Source of the DNA: an uncultured Alphaproteobacteria bacterium
Lineage (GTDB): Bacteria; Pseudomonadota; Alphaproteobacteria; RF32; CAG-239
Assembly (NCBI GenBank): GCA_934254915.1
Contig: CAKQMH010000007.1
Span: 1 to 64,000, forward strand
Direction of reading: 5' to 3'
Length of the DNA stretch: 64,000 nucleotides
Positions 1-8,093 of this stretch are shown here, piece by piece. The first letter of the stretch is position 1. Each line of letters opens with the position of its first letter. The translations under genes were made by a program, and so were the position numbers. The notes beneath the pieces were generated by a model that was given only the letters and a program-made list of their open reading frames with translations, did not search any database and was not told where the DNA came from.

Positions 1-302
1 TCAAGCGTCGAGTTAGCGAGAGCGGCAGCGTGGGCAAGCAGTTCCGAACCGGCTTCAAGCGCGGTATTCGCGGCTTTAACCGTGGAAACAGCTTGTTCCA
101 TGGAGTCAAGGAGTGTGGACAGGTCGGTTGCCCGATTGTTTAGGGACTTGGCGGTGTAAAAGGAGGAAGGATTATCAATCGCGGAGTTGACTTTGAGACC
201 GGTCGCCAAGCGATTTTGCGTCAGACTGACTTGCCCGCTGATGTTTTGCAGGCTAAGCAGATTGCTACGCATATTCGCATTGAGGCTGATTCCTCCCGCC
301 AC
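1..302 (-). CDS. Flagellin, N-terminal part (cut by window edge)
   Basis: Translating the minus strand from a GTG at 302 gives an open frame of 100 residues to the window edge. It begins VAGGISLNANMRSNLLSLQ and contains LTQNRLATGLKVNSAIDNPS, the conserved D0/D1 N-terminal helix of flagellins, the subunit of the flagellar filament. The start is supported by AAAGGAG, seven bases upstream of the GTG; there is also TATAAT on the minus strand at 333-338, though no good -35 box. The C-terminal half lies outside the window. The gene follows ftsI on the same strand, an unusual neighbour. A flagellin-like hook-filament junction protein (FlgL) is a less likely alternative. Confidence 0.85.
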   Translation of the reverse strand, partial: MAGGISLNANMRSNLLSLQNISGQVSLTQNRLATGLKVNSAIDNPSSFYTAKSLNNRATDLSTLLDSMEQAVSTVKAANTALEAGSELLAHAAALANSTL

Positions 303-393
303 GACCTTACTCCTTTCGTTAATTTTACTAAGATTATAGTAACAATGTAATAGTTACTTTTGGGTTAACAAGTGCGGGAAAATATTAAAAAAA

Positions 394-423
394 TGTCACC
401 CTTCGACTACGCTCAGAATGATG
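394..423. repeat. Possible dispersed intergenic repeat, copy 1
   Basis: Just after the ftsI stop is a segment whose minus strand reads TCATTCTGAGCGTAGTCGAA followed by GGGTGACA and a run of seven T. Its GTCATyCTGA-type core recurs in different form at about 39.37 kb. The T-run could also make it the terminator of the ftsI transcript. Only two loosely similar copies are visible, so this is tentative. Confidence 0.3.
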
Positions 424-425
424 AT

Positions 426-2171
426 TTATTTGCTGTATGAGGCTTCAATAATGCGGTTACGGCGTAATTCATCCAAATCATAATTTGCCTTGATATCCAA
501 TTGCGGGGCTATGGCTTCAATGATTTTAGCGGCTGTCGGAACAGTGTTCCAGCCGGCGGTAACGAAACCCCATGTTTCTTTGGTCGGCTTAGGTTCGTCC
601 AACATTACCAACAAACTGAATTTCGGGTTTGATATCGGGAACGCGGAGACAAAAGTTGTGCGTACTTTTTTATCGACATATTTTCCTTGTGCGGAAAGTT
701 TGTTTGCCGTACCGGTTTTGCCGGCAACTTCATAACCGGCAACATTGGCGCGCCGTCCCGAACCGTCGGTTACAACCAAGCGCATAAGTTTACGCATGGA
801 TTTTGAGGTGGCATTTGAAATAACCCGATGCCCGTCATGAGTTTTGGCACTGCCTTTAATTAGGGTCGGACTGTGGTAAATTCCACCATTGACCACAGCG
901 GCATAAGCCGTAATAACATGCAGCGGCGAAACCGCCAAGCCATAGCCGTAAGCAACCGTTGCAATCGTGCTTTCGCCCCATTGCCGCGGAATCAAAGGCT
1001 TGCCGCGTTCGGCAACTTCGATCGGCAGTTCATTAAAAAAGCCGATTTTTTCCAAAAAGTTTCGTTGTTCATTGCCGCCGACTTTCAAAGCCATACGGGC
1101 TGAGCCGATATTCGATGAATAAACCAAAATCTCCGGTACGCTCAGCCAGCGGTTTTCCCCGCGATAATCTTTAATCACATTGTATTTCAGCTTCAGCGGC
1201 TGTGTCGCATCAAATTTGTCGGAAACTTTAACCTTGCCGCTTTCCAAAGACATCGCGGTATTGAAAATTTTTAATACCGACCCCGGTTCATAAACCCCTT
1301 TGGTCGCAATATTAAATAAAGCGTCCTCGGATTTAACTTTGTTGATGTTCGGATCATAGTCAGGTACAGAAACCATGGCAATAATCTCACTGGTGTTTAC
1401 GTCCATCAAAATCGCCGTTCCGCCTTTGGCCTGAAACTTTTTAACGCCGGCCAACAGCTGTTCGCGAATGGTGTCCTGTACCCCGACGTCAATTGATAAC
1501 GTCAAAGGAATATCAGACTGTGTTAAGCGCTCATTCAGCTGTTTTTCCAAGCCGGATATGCCATCATTGTCAATATTGGCCACGCCCAAAATATGCGCAA
1601 ACAAATTTTTGTGCGGATAAACCCGCTTTTCGCCGTCTTCAAACTCCAATCCCGGAATTCCCAAAGCATTAATCTGAAATTGCTGCGTCGGCGTTAAGTT
1701 GCGTTTCAAGTAAACAAATGTGCCGTGTTTTTTCAGCTTGCGATAGACATTTTCTTCGCCGAGTTCGGGCAAAACTTTAACCAATTCATGAGCAGCCGCT
1801 TTGGCATTCATAACCTTTTTAGGGTTGGCAAACAGATTAACCGTGGGCAGCGAGGTCGCAATAATCGTACCGTTGCGATCCAAAATATCGGCGCGGCGAA
1901 TGTTGCTTTCGGCATAGATTTTGCGGGTTTCAAATTCCGGCTCGTTATCAAGGTGTAGGTTGGGGATAATACATACATTAAACAGGCGGACGATAATTAC
2001 GGCATAAACAACTAAAAATGCGCTGATAACAAACAACAGACGATCACGGCACGAGGATACCGAATCCTTTCCGCAGGAAAATTTATTAAAAATCGCGCTT
2101 CGGTCGATTTTTATTTCTTCCCCAGGGAGGTAAAAATCTTCTTTCTCCCGTTTGCCGAAATACTTTACCAT
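426..2171 (-). CDS. ftsI: Peptidoglycan D,D-transpeptidase FtsI (PBP3)
   Basis: Septal peptidoglycan transpeptidase that cross-links wall strands during division. A membrane segment (about residues 44-63) is followed by the penicillin-binding dimerisation domain (about 90-215) and the transpeptidase domain (about 250-550). All three active-site motifs are present: SVLK with the catalytic Ser near 298, SSN near 352-354, and KTGTA near 485. Length (581 residues) is normal. I chose ATG at 2171; a TTG at 2192 is also possible, and both lack a strong ribosome binding site. It lies 31 bases after ftsL in the mraZ-rsmH-ftsL-ftsI order. The usual next gene, murE, is missing here. Confidence 0.95.
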   Translation of the reverse strand: MVKYFGKREKEDFYLPGEEIKIDRSAIFNKFSCGKDSVSSCRDRLLFVISAFLVVYAVIIVRLFNVCIIPNLHLDNEPEFETRKIYAESNIRRADILDRNGTIIATSLPTVNLFANPKKVMNAKAAAHELVKVLPELGEENVYRKLKKHGTFVYLKRNLTPTQQFQINALGIPGLEFEDGEKRVYPHKNLFAHILGVANIDNDGISGLEKQLNERLTQSDIPLTLSIDVGVQDTIREQLLAGVKKFQAKGGTAILMDVNTSEIIAMVSVPDYDPNINKVKSEDALFNIATKGVYEPGSVLKIFNTAMSLESGKVKVSDKFDATQPLKLKYNVIKDYRGENRWLSVPEILVYSSNIGSARMALKVGGNEQRNFLEKIGFFNELPIEVAERGKPLIPRQWGESTIATVAYGYGLAVSPLHVITAYAAVVNGGIYHSPTLIKGSAKTHDGHRVISNATSKSMRKLMRLVVTDGSGRRANVAGYEVAGKTGTANKLSAQGKYVDKKVRTTFVSAFPISNPKFSLLVMLDEPKPTKETWGFVTAGWNTVPTAAKIIEAIAPQLDIKANYDLDELRRNRIIEASYSK

Positions 2172-2202
2172 TGTTTTTGCTTCTGCCCGCAATCGTTAAG
2201 GG

Positions 2203-2586
2203 TTAACGTGTAGCACTTGTAAGTTTTTTCAGTTCCTTATTTTGTGCGGCGTAACCGGATAAATTCTTTCTGGCGGCGATTTTCTTCGATTCGCCATTCT
2301 CATTATCAAATGGTAACGCAGAATAGTTAATAATTTGTTCAGCCTTGACCGGATTTAGCAAAATATGTTTGCCGGCAAGCTGACGCAAACGAGTCGGATT
2401 ATTTAAGTGACTCCATTCCGCCTTCAGAACATGGATTGAGCTGATGTCGCTGCGAATACCGCGGTTGATTGCCGCCAGCTCTTTTTCCATTTCCTGTACT
2501 TGGTTTTTCATAACCAAAGAACTAAAACAGATAAAACTTAACAATGTACCCCAGACAATGCTTTTAACAATTTTAGTATTATTCAT
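2203..2586 (-). CDS. ftsL: Cell division protein FtsL
   Basis: Small bitopic division protein of 127 residues. It has a short cytoplasmic tail, one membrane segment (about residues 8-26) and a periplasmic region beginning with a coiled-coil-like stretch (about 28-60). FtsL works with FtsB and FtsQ to activate septal wall synthesis. Sequence conservation in this family is low, so the call rests on size, topology and position between rsmH and ftsI. AAGGG precedes the ATG. The partner FtsB is encoded elsewhere in this window (47606-47923). Confidence 0.85.
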   Translation of the reverse strand: MNNTKIVKSIVWGTLLSFICFSSLVMKNQVQEMEKELAAINRGIRSDISSIHVLKAEWSHLNNPTRLRQLAGKHILLNPVKAEQIINYSALPFDNENGESKKIAARKNLSGYAAQNKELKKLTSATR

Positions 2587-2615
2587 GTTTTCGAACCCTT
2601 TCCTAGACTTCGAGT

Positions 2616-3539
2616 TTACTTTTTAACAGCATAGCGCAATTTGGCCGAACGCGAACGATTATTAACCGTAAGTTCTTCGGGTGAAGGCATAATCGCTTTG
2701 GAGCATTCGCTAAACACTTTGCCGTTATCAATGGTTGATGTTTCCGGACGATAGCGGGAGACATGTACCGCTTTGCCGGTGTTTTCCTTAAAATAATTTT
2801 TGACGATTCGGTCTTCCAGTGAATGAAAATCCACTACCACCAAACGTCCTCCCGTTTTAAGGCGGGAAGTTGCGCCTTTGAGGCCTTGCTGCAACTCGCC
2901 CAATTCATCATTAACCGCAATCCGCAAAGCTTGAAAAGTACGGGTCGCCGGATCAATGGCATTAGGCGTTTTGTGAATTATACCATATATTATATTGGCT
3001 AATTGCTTGGTTGTGCTTATCGGTTGGATTTTGCGCGCTTCAATAATTTTGCGGGCAATCGCGCGTGATTTGCGTTCTTCACCGAACTGATAAATCAGGT
3101 TGGCCAAATCTTCTTCGTCATAAGAGTTGACAATATCGGCGGCGCTGATACCGTTTTGCGACATCCGCATATCCAAAGGTGCATCTTTAGCAAACGAAAA
3201 TCCTCTTTCCGCCTGATCAAGTTGCATGGATGATACACCGATGTCAAACACCGCGCCATCAATTTCTTCATTGACTAAAGTTGCAAAATCGCTGAATTGT
3301 CCGGCGCGAAAATCAAAACGTGCGCCGTATTGCCGCCGCATTTTTTCTGCCCGAGGCTGAACCGACGGATCGCGGTCAAGAGCAATAACTTGGCAGTCAG
3401 CGGAGTTCAAAATTGCTTCGCTGTATCCGCCGTTGCCAAACGTCGCATCAACATAAATTTTGCCGTCGGTCGGTTGTAAGGTTTGCAATACTTCCAACAG
3501 CATAACGGGGAAATGTTTTTGATAATTGGCCGACAGCAT
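2616..3539 (-). CDS. rsmH: 16S rRNA (cytosine-1402-N4)-methyltransferase RsmH
   Basis: SAM-dependent enzyme that N4-methylates C1402 in the decoding centre of 16S rRNA. The N-terminus reads HFPVMLLEVLQTLQP, followed by the SAM-binding loop DATFGNGGYSEAIL near residues 32-45; the later motifs FDIGVSSMQLD and VVDFHSLEDRIVKNYF are characteristic of RsmH. At 307 residues it is full length. The start is firm: GGAGGAG lies just upstream, and the ATG directly follows the mraZ stop codon, so translation is probably coupled. Confidence 0.97.
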   Translation of the reverse strand: MLSANYQKHFPVMLLEVLQTLQPTDGKIYVDATFGNGGYSEAILNSADCQVIALDRDPSVQPRAEKMRRQYGARFDFRAGQFSDFATLVNEEIDGAVFDIGVSSMQLDQAERGFSFAKDAPLDMRMSQNGISAADIVNSYDEEDLANLIYQFGEERKSRAIARKIIEARKIQPISTTKQLANIIYGIIHKTPNAIDPATRTFQALRIAVNDELGELQQGLKGATSRLKTGGRLVVVDFHSLEDRIVKNYFKENTGKAVHVSRYRPETSTIDNGKVFSECSKAIMPSPEELTVNNRSRSAKLRYAVKK

Positions 3540-4004
3540 TTATTTGTTCTCCTCCGGTTTAAGCGAGGGGCGGTTTTTTAATACTTCGGCACGAATACGA
3601 GCTTCCTCTTTAGCCCAATTCTGCGGATTCCAAATCTGAAACTTGCGTCCTTTGCCGACAAATATCGCGCTGTCGGTGATTTCGGCATGCTTAAGCAGTT
3701 TTTCTGACAACATAATGCGTCCGGTCGAGTCAAACGGATAACGCTTGGCGTCGCCGAAAATCAGGTTGGTTAAGTCATCTTGTTTTTGGGAGAAAAAGTC
3801 CAGCGAATCTTCCATGTCGCAAGCCAGTTTATCCAACAAATCTTCCAAACATCCTTCAATACACGGGGCGCTGAGGCTGCGGTAACAAACAATTTCGCTT
3901 TCGGTATCTTTGACAATTGCGCGGTAATCTGCCGGTAAGGAAACGCGGCCTTTGGCGTCAACCTTATTCAGAACGGTATCCATAAACAAAAATGTTTTGC
4001 GCAA
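3540..4004 (-). CDS. mraZ: Transcriptional regulator MraZ
   Basis: Regulator of the division/cell-wall cluster; an AbrB-like DNA-binding protein that forms rings. Two copies of the family's DxxxR motif are visible: DAKGRVSLP (D16-R20) and DSTGRIMLS (D92-R96). I chose the TTG at 4004 because AGAAGGA sits eight bases upstream; the ATG at 3983 lacks a ribosome binding site. Length is 154 residues from the TTG. Its promoter is overlapped by three TGGGA boxes (4050-4074), which implies autoregulation. Confidence 0.95.
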   Translation of the reverse strand: MRKTFLFMDTVLNKVDAKGRVSLPADYRAIVKDTESEIVCYRSLSAPCIEGCLEDLLDKLACDMEDSLDFFSQKQDDLTNLIFGDAKRYPFDSTGRIMLSEKLLKHAEITDSAIFVGKGRKFQIWNPQNWAKEEARIRAEVLKNRPSLKPEENK

Positions 4005-4040
4005 TTGTGGAATCCTTCTTAATTAGCTTTCGTTGTTTAT

Positions 4041-4074
4041 GATATAGCATGGGATTTTATGGGAATCAATGGGA
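4041..4074 (-). promoter_or_regulatory. mraZ promoter overlapped by MraZ operator boxes
   Basis: On the minus strand there is a TTGATT -35 box (plus-strand 4064-4069), a 17-base spacer and a TATATC -10 box (4041-4046). On the plus strand, TGGGA occurs three times at exact 10-base intervals (4050, 4060, 4070). Direct TGGGN repeats with five-base spacers are the known MraZ binding site in enterobacteria. Here they cover the spacer and -35 box, so bound MraZ should block RNA polymerase. The boxes read on the strand opposite to mraZ. Confidence 0.82.
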
Positions 4075-4268
4075 ATTTTTAGCAATTTATTAACTGTTCT
4101 GATTTTGTTCTGTCTGATTTTATCTCGATTCGCCCTGACCTGGCGGTGGGCTTGCCTTAGCCCAAATTAAAAAAATGGGGATAATTTTAAAAATTTTTTA
4201 ATAACTTCAGGAATGCGGTTTTTGCTTGGTTTTGTGTTTGTTTTGTGCTCATTATCTGATTAAAGCTG

Positions 4269-4297
4269 TTGCAATCAATGTTTACATCTTATATTAT
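4269..4297 (+). promoter_or_regulatory. Promoter of rnpB
   Basis: TTGCAA (4269-4274), a 17-base spacer, then TATTAT (4292-4297). Seven bases later comes the first base of the RNase P RNA P1 helix, the expected transcription start. The stretch between mraZ and rnpB (4005-4304) otherwise holds only the mraZ control region and AT-rich DNA. Confidence 0.75.
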
Positions 4298-4304
4298 CAA
4301 GCTG

Positions 4305-4700
4305 AATAAGGCCGCCGGATAGCTGCGCCGAAGTTTTGCCTTCGGTGAGGAAAGTCCGGGCATCCAGAGAACAAGACACCGGATAACGTCCGGCTGGAGT
4401 AATCCAAGGGAAAGTGCCACAGAGATATACCGCCGCTCTTTACGGGCGGTAAGGCTGAAAAGGCGAGGTAAGAGCTCACCGCAAGGCTGGTAACAGCTTT
4501 GGCAAGGTAAACCCTGTCTGATGCAAGACCAAGTCAGGAGTGTTCAAGTATGCTTCGGCATAAACTGAATAACAAGGGATGTTCTCTTCCCTCTCCAGAG
4601 GTAGGTCGCGTTGAGCGGCGCAGTAATGTTCCGCCTAGATGAATAGCTATCGCTTTAGGCTTGCCTAAAGTACAGAACTCGGCTTATAGGCTGCCTTATT
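4305..4700 (+). ncRNA. rnpB: RNase P RNA (class A)
   Basis: Catalytic RNA of RNase P, which trims the 5' end of tRNA precursors. The diagnostic core GAGGAAAGTCCGGGC appears near the 5' end and AGAACTCGGCTTATAGG near the 3' end, with AGGTAAACCC and CAGAGGTAGG internal blocks. The ends are set by the P1 helix: AATAAGGC at 4305-4312 pairs perfectly with GCCTTATT at 4693-4700. A T-run follows at once, so P1 may double as the terminator. lpxC starts only 28 bases later. Confidence 0.97.
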
Positions 4701-4728
4701 TTTTTTGGTTTTTATGAAAGGGAATCCC

Positions 4729-5574
4729 ATGCAGCACACATTAACACAAACCGTCAAAGTTAAAGGTATCGGGCTCCATTCCGGCTGTGAAACATCATTG
4801 ACGATAAAGCCGGCAGCGGTTAATTCCGGTATTGTTTTTAAGCGTGTGGATTTACCTGATCAGCCCGAAATTCCCGCCTTGTACAGCCGGGTGGTCGATA
4901 CGCGCAACTGCACCTGCCTTGGCTTTGAGGGCGGCGTTATTTCTACGATTGAACACCTGATGTCGGCTTTGGCCGTTTGCGCGGTTGATAATGCATTAAT
5001 TGAAATTGATAATCAGGAAATGCCGATTATGGACGGTTCGGCTCAGCCTTTTTATCAGGCTTTGCGTCAGGCCGGAACAGTTGCGCAGGATGCTCCGCGC
5101 CAATACTTAAAAGTGTTGCGTCCGGTGGCTTTTGATGACGGCAAGGGCGGACGGGTCGAGCTTTTGCCGGCTGATGATTTTGCGGTGCATTTCACGGTCG
5201 AATATCCGTCTCCGGTGGTTGGACATCAGGAGTTTGATGCCGTAATTGATGAAAATGTATTTGCCTCCCAAATTGCGCCGTGCCGCACTTTTTGCGAAAA
5301 ATATCAGGTTGACTACCTCAAATCAATCGGCTTGATTAAAGGCGGCAGCTTGGAAAATGCCGTGGTTCTTGACGGTGATAAAATTCTCAATCCCGAAGGT
5401 TTCCGGCTTAATAACGAATGTGTAAACCACAAAGTTTTGGATGCAATCGGCGATATGTATACTTCCGGTTATCAGCTTAAAGGGTGGCTTATTGCTTCCA
5501 AAAGCGGACACTACCATAATAATGAGTTGTTAAAAACCTTATTTGCCGATAAGGCAAATTATACCATTGCGTAA
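4729..5574 (+). CDS. lpxC: UDP-3-O-acyl-N-acetylglucosamine deacetylase LpxC
   Basis: Zinc enzyme of the first committed step of lipid A synthesis. Zinc ligands are visible as H76 in TIEHLMSAL and H234/D238 in HKVLDAIGD; the catalytic His is H261 in SGHYHNNEL. The MDGSAQPF block is also typical. From ATG 4729 the protein is 281 residues, slightly shorter than the E. coli enzyme. That ATG has AAAGGG six bases upstream; the ATG at 4714 and TTG at 4705 run into the rnpB T-tract. In many proteobacteria lpxC follows ftsZ, but here it follows rnpB. Confidence 0.97.
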   Translation: MQHTLTQTVKVKGIGLHSGCETSLTIKPAAVNSGIVFKRVDLPDQPEIPALYSRVVDTRNCTCLGFEGGVISTIEHLMSALAVCAVDNALIEIDNQEMPIMDGSAQPFYQALRQAGTVAQDAPRQYLKVLRPVAFDDGKGGRVELLPADDFAVHFTVEYPSPVVGHQEFDAVIDENVFASQIAPCRTFCEKYQVDYLKSIGLIKGGSLENAVVLDGDKILNPEGFRLNNECVNHKVLDAIGDMYTSGYQLKGWLIASKSGHYHNNELLKTLFADKANYTIA

Positions 5575-5584
5575 AGGAATAAAA

Positions 5585-6319
5585 ATGAAAAAAGTTGTTT
5601 TGCTTGTGTTAGGACTGAGCCTTGGCTTGCTTAGCGCGTGTTCGTCAACTCCTCAGGAGGAACATCGCACCGCGGAACAGTTATACAATACCGCCTACAA
5701 ACAGCTTAACAAAACCCGCTATGCTCAGGCTGCCGAAACTTTTGAAAAAATCGAGTTGGAGCATCCTTATTCCAAATGGGCTACTAAGGCTAAATTAATG
5801 GGGGCTTATGCTTATTACAAAGATCAGAAATATGATGACGCGATTATGAGCTTGGATAGGTTTATCAAATTTCATCCCGGCAACAAAGATGTCGCCTATG
5901 CTTATTATATGAAAGGTCTGTGCTATTATGAACAAATAAACGGTGTGGAAAAAGATCAGGAGTTCACCCGTCAGGCGCAAGATGCTTTTAATCAGGTCAT
6001 CGCGCGTTTCCCCAACACCGATTATGCCCAAGATGCACGGCTTAAGCTGGATTTGATTGCCGACCATTTAGCCGGACAGGAAATGGAAATCGGACGTTTT
6101 TATCTCAATCAGCATAACTATTTGTCCGCACTAAATCGTTTTGCGGAAGTCGTAAATCACTATCAAACCACTTCACAGATTGAGGAGGCTTTATACCGTC
6201 AGGTCGAAATTTATAAAATTTTAGGCCTGCACAAAGAAAGTCAGGATGCTTTGAAAGTTCTCGGTTATAATTATCCGGACAGCAAATGGTATCAAGCCGC
6301 GCAAAAAATTTCGCAGTAG
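5585..6319 (+). CDS. bamD: Outer membrane assembly lipoprotein BamD
   Basis: Essential lipoprotein of the BAM complex that folds and inserts outer-membrane proteins. The N-terminus is a lipoprotein signal with lipobox LSAC (Cys19); the rest is tetratricopeptide-like, with repeats such as AEQLYNTAYKQLNKTRYAQA and AKLMGAYAYYKDQKYDDAI. At 244 residues it has the family length. ATG 5585 follows AAAGGA; it starts ten bases after the lpxC stop, so the two are probably co-transcribed, with recN next. Confidence 0.95.
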   Translation: MKKVVLLVLGLSLGLLSACSSTPQEEHRTAEQLYNTAYKQLNKTRYAQAAETFEKIELEHPYSKWATKAKLMGAYAYYKDQKYDDAIMSLDRFIKFHPGNKDVAYAYYMKGLCYYEQINGVEKDQEFTRQAQDAFNQVIARFPNTDYAQDARLKLDLIADHLAGQEMEIGRFYLNQHNYLSALNRFAEVVNHYQTTSQIEEALYRQVEIYKILGLHKESQDALKVLGYNYPDSKWYQAAQKISQ

Positions 6320-6334
6320 AGGATATTTTTTCTA

Positions 6335-7999
6335 ATGTTGCAGTCTTTATCCATTCGTAATGTTGTTTTGATTGATAAACTAGATATCGATTTTAAGCCG
6401 CATTTAAGTGTTTTGACCGGTGAAACCGGTGCCGGTAAGTCAATCTTGCTTGATTCCTTAGGGCTTGTCTTGGGCAAACGGGCGGAAACGTCTTTAATCC
6501 GTCAGGGAGAGGATAAACTTAGCGTTACGGCGGTTTTTGACGCTGAGCCGGACAATAAACCCTTGAATGAAATCTTACGGGAAAATGAGCTTGATGTCGG
6601 CGATGAAATGATTATCAAACGGACGCTTAACCGTGACGGCAAAAGCAAAATCTTTTTTAACGACCAGACGATTAGTGCCAAACTGCTTAAGGATATCGGT
6701 CGTTGTTTGGTCGAGATACACGGTCAGTTTGATAATCAGGGACTGCTTAATCCGGCCAGTCATCGCGGCGTTTTGGATGCTTATGGCAATTATGCCGAAC
6801 TTTTGACCAAAGTCAAAGCCGCCTATCAGCAGTATAAAGCAGCTCAGCGTGCCAGAGAGCAGGCTGAAAATGACATTTGCCGCGCCAAAGAAGAAGAGGA
6901 TAATCTGCGCCATTGGGTGCGGGAGCTGGAACAGCTTAAGCCGCATAAAGGCGAAGAAGAAGAGCTGTCGCAAAAACGCCAAGAGTTGATGCATGCCGAA
7001 AAAATTGTTGAAAGTCTGAATTTTGCCTATGGAGCTTTGACTCAGGGGCGTGATGTCCAGTCTGCGTTGCGTCAGGCGCAAGCCGCTATTGATCGGGCAA
7101 ATCAGTATGTCGACGGACGCTATGCGGAAATTTATGATGCTTTGGATCGGGCGCTGATTGAAGCCGCTGATGCTCAGGAGCGTATTGAAACCGCTTCGCA
7201 AGACATAAATTTGGATAGCAGCGAACAGGAAAAGATTGATGAGCGGCTGTTTATGCTGAAAGATATTGCGCGTAAACACGGTGTGAGTGTTGATGATTTG
7301 GAAGACACTTTGGCTCAATTTAAGTCCAGATTGAATGCAATTGAGTTGGGCGAGGATGGGCTTAGCGCTTTGCGTCAGGCGGAACAGGCGGCAAGACAGG
7401 CTTATTTACAGGCTGCCAATGAGTTGCATCAGGCGCGGGTTACAGCTGCGGCCAAGTTAGATGCCGCCGTTATGCGAGAGTTGCCGCCGTTGAAAATGGA
7501 AAAGGCACGCTTTGTAACAATGGTTGAAAAACAAGGCGAAGACAATTGGACGGAAAACGGATTTGATAATATCTCATTTACTGTCGCTACCAATCCGAAC
7601 TCTCCGCAAGGGCCGCTGAACAAAATCGCTTCCGGCGGTGAATTGTCGCGTTTTATGTTGGCACTTAAGGTAAATTTGGCGGCCAGCTCCGATGTCTGCT
7701 CAATGGTGTTTGATGAGGTCGATGCCGGTATCGGCGGTGCTACGGCCAAAGCGGTGGGCGAACGTCTGGCACGTCTGGGCGACACGGTTCAGGTTTTGGT
7801 TGTGACTCACTCGCCGCAAGTGGCCGCCGGCGGCAGTACTCATTTCAAGGTCAGTAAACAAACCGTTGATAATGTTACAACTACCGAGGTTCACGAACTT
7901 TCACCTGATGAGCGCCGCGAGGAAATAGCCCGCATGTTGGCCGGTGAAAAAATTACCGATGAGGCGCGCGCTGCTGCCGAAGTTTTGTTGTCCGCCTGA
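6335..7999 (+). CDS. recN: DNA repair protein RecN
   Basis: SMC-like ATPase of double-strand break repair. Walker A is GETGAGKS (residues 29-36). A long central coiled coil (about 150-370, rich in AREQAE, EELSQKRQEL) separates it from the C-terminal half, which has the ABC signature ASGGELSRFML and Walker B SMVFDEVDAGIGG. At 554 residues it is full length. It follows bamD by 15 bases, an arrangement common in alphaproteobacteria. Confidence 0.97.
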   Translation: MLQSLSIRNVVLIDKLDIDFKPHLSVLTGETGAGKSILLDSLGLVLGKRAETSLIRQGEDKLSVTAVFDAEPDNKPLNEILRENELDVGDEMIIKRTLNRDGKSKIFFNDQTISAKLLKDIGRCLVEIHGQFDNQGLLNPASHRGVLDAYGNYAELLTKVKAAYQQYKAAQRAREQAENDICRAKEEEDNLRHWVRELEQLKPHKGEEEELSQKRQELMHAEKIVESLNFAYGALTQGRDVQSALRQAQAAIDRANQYVDGRYAEIYDALDRALIEAADAQERIETASQDINLDSSEQEKIDERLFMLKDIARKHGVSVDDLEDTLAQFKSRLNAIELGEDGLSALRQAEQAARQAYLQAANELHQARVTAAAKLDAAVMRELPPLKMEKARFVTMVEKQGEDNWTENGFDNISFTVATNPNSPQGPLNKIASGGELSRFMLALKVNLAASSDVCSMVFDEVDAGIGGATAKAVGERLARLGDTVQVLVVTHSPQVAAGGSTHFKVSKQTVDNVTTTEVHELSPDERREEIARMLAGEKITDEARAAAEVLLSA

Positions 8000-8093
8000 G
8001 TTTTTGTTGGTTTGGTATCTACTGAAAGTTCTTGTCTAAAAAAATATTTGCGCTATTTTAGAACATAATTAAATTTTACTAAAAGGAAAAGTT

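Noticed and set aside
303..425. Sigma-28 or sigma-54 promoter for the flagellin gene
   Set aside because: Neither the TAAA/GCCGATAA pattern nor TGGCAC-N5-TTGCA occurs; only an isolated TATAAT is visible.
6575..7318. 247-codon minus-strand frame inside recN
   Set aside because: Antisense to a well-conserved gene, with Phe/Ile-rich, feature-less translation; a shadow frame.
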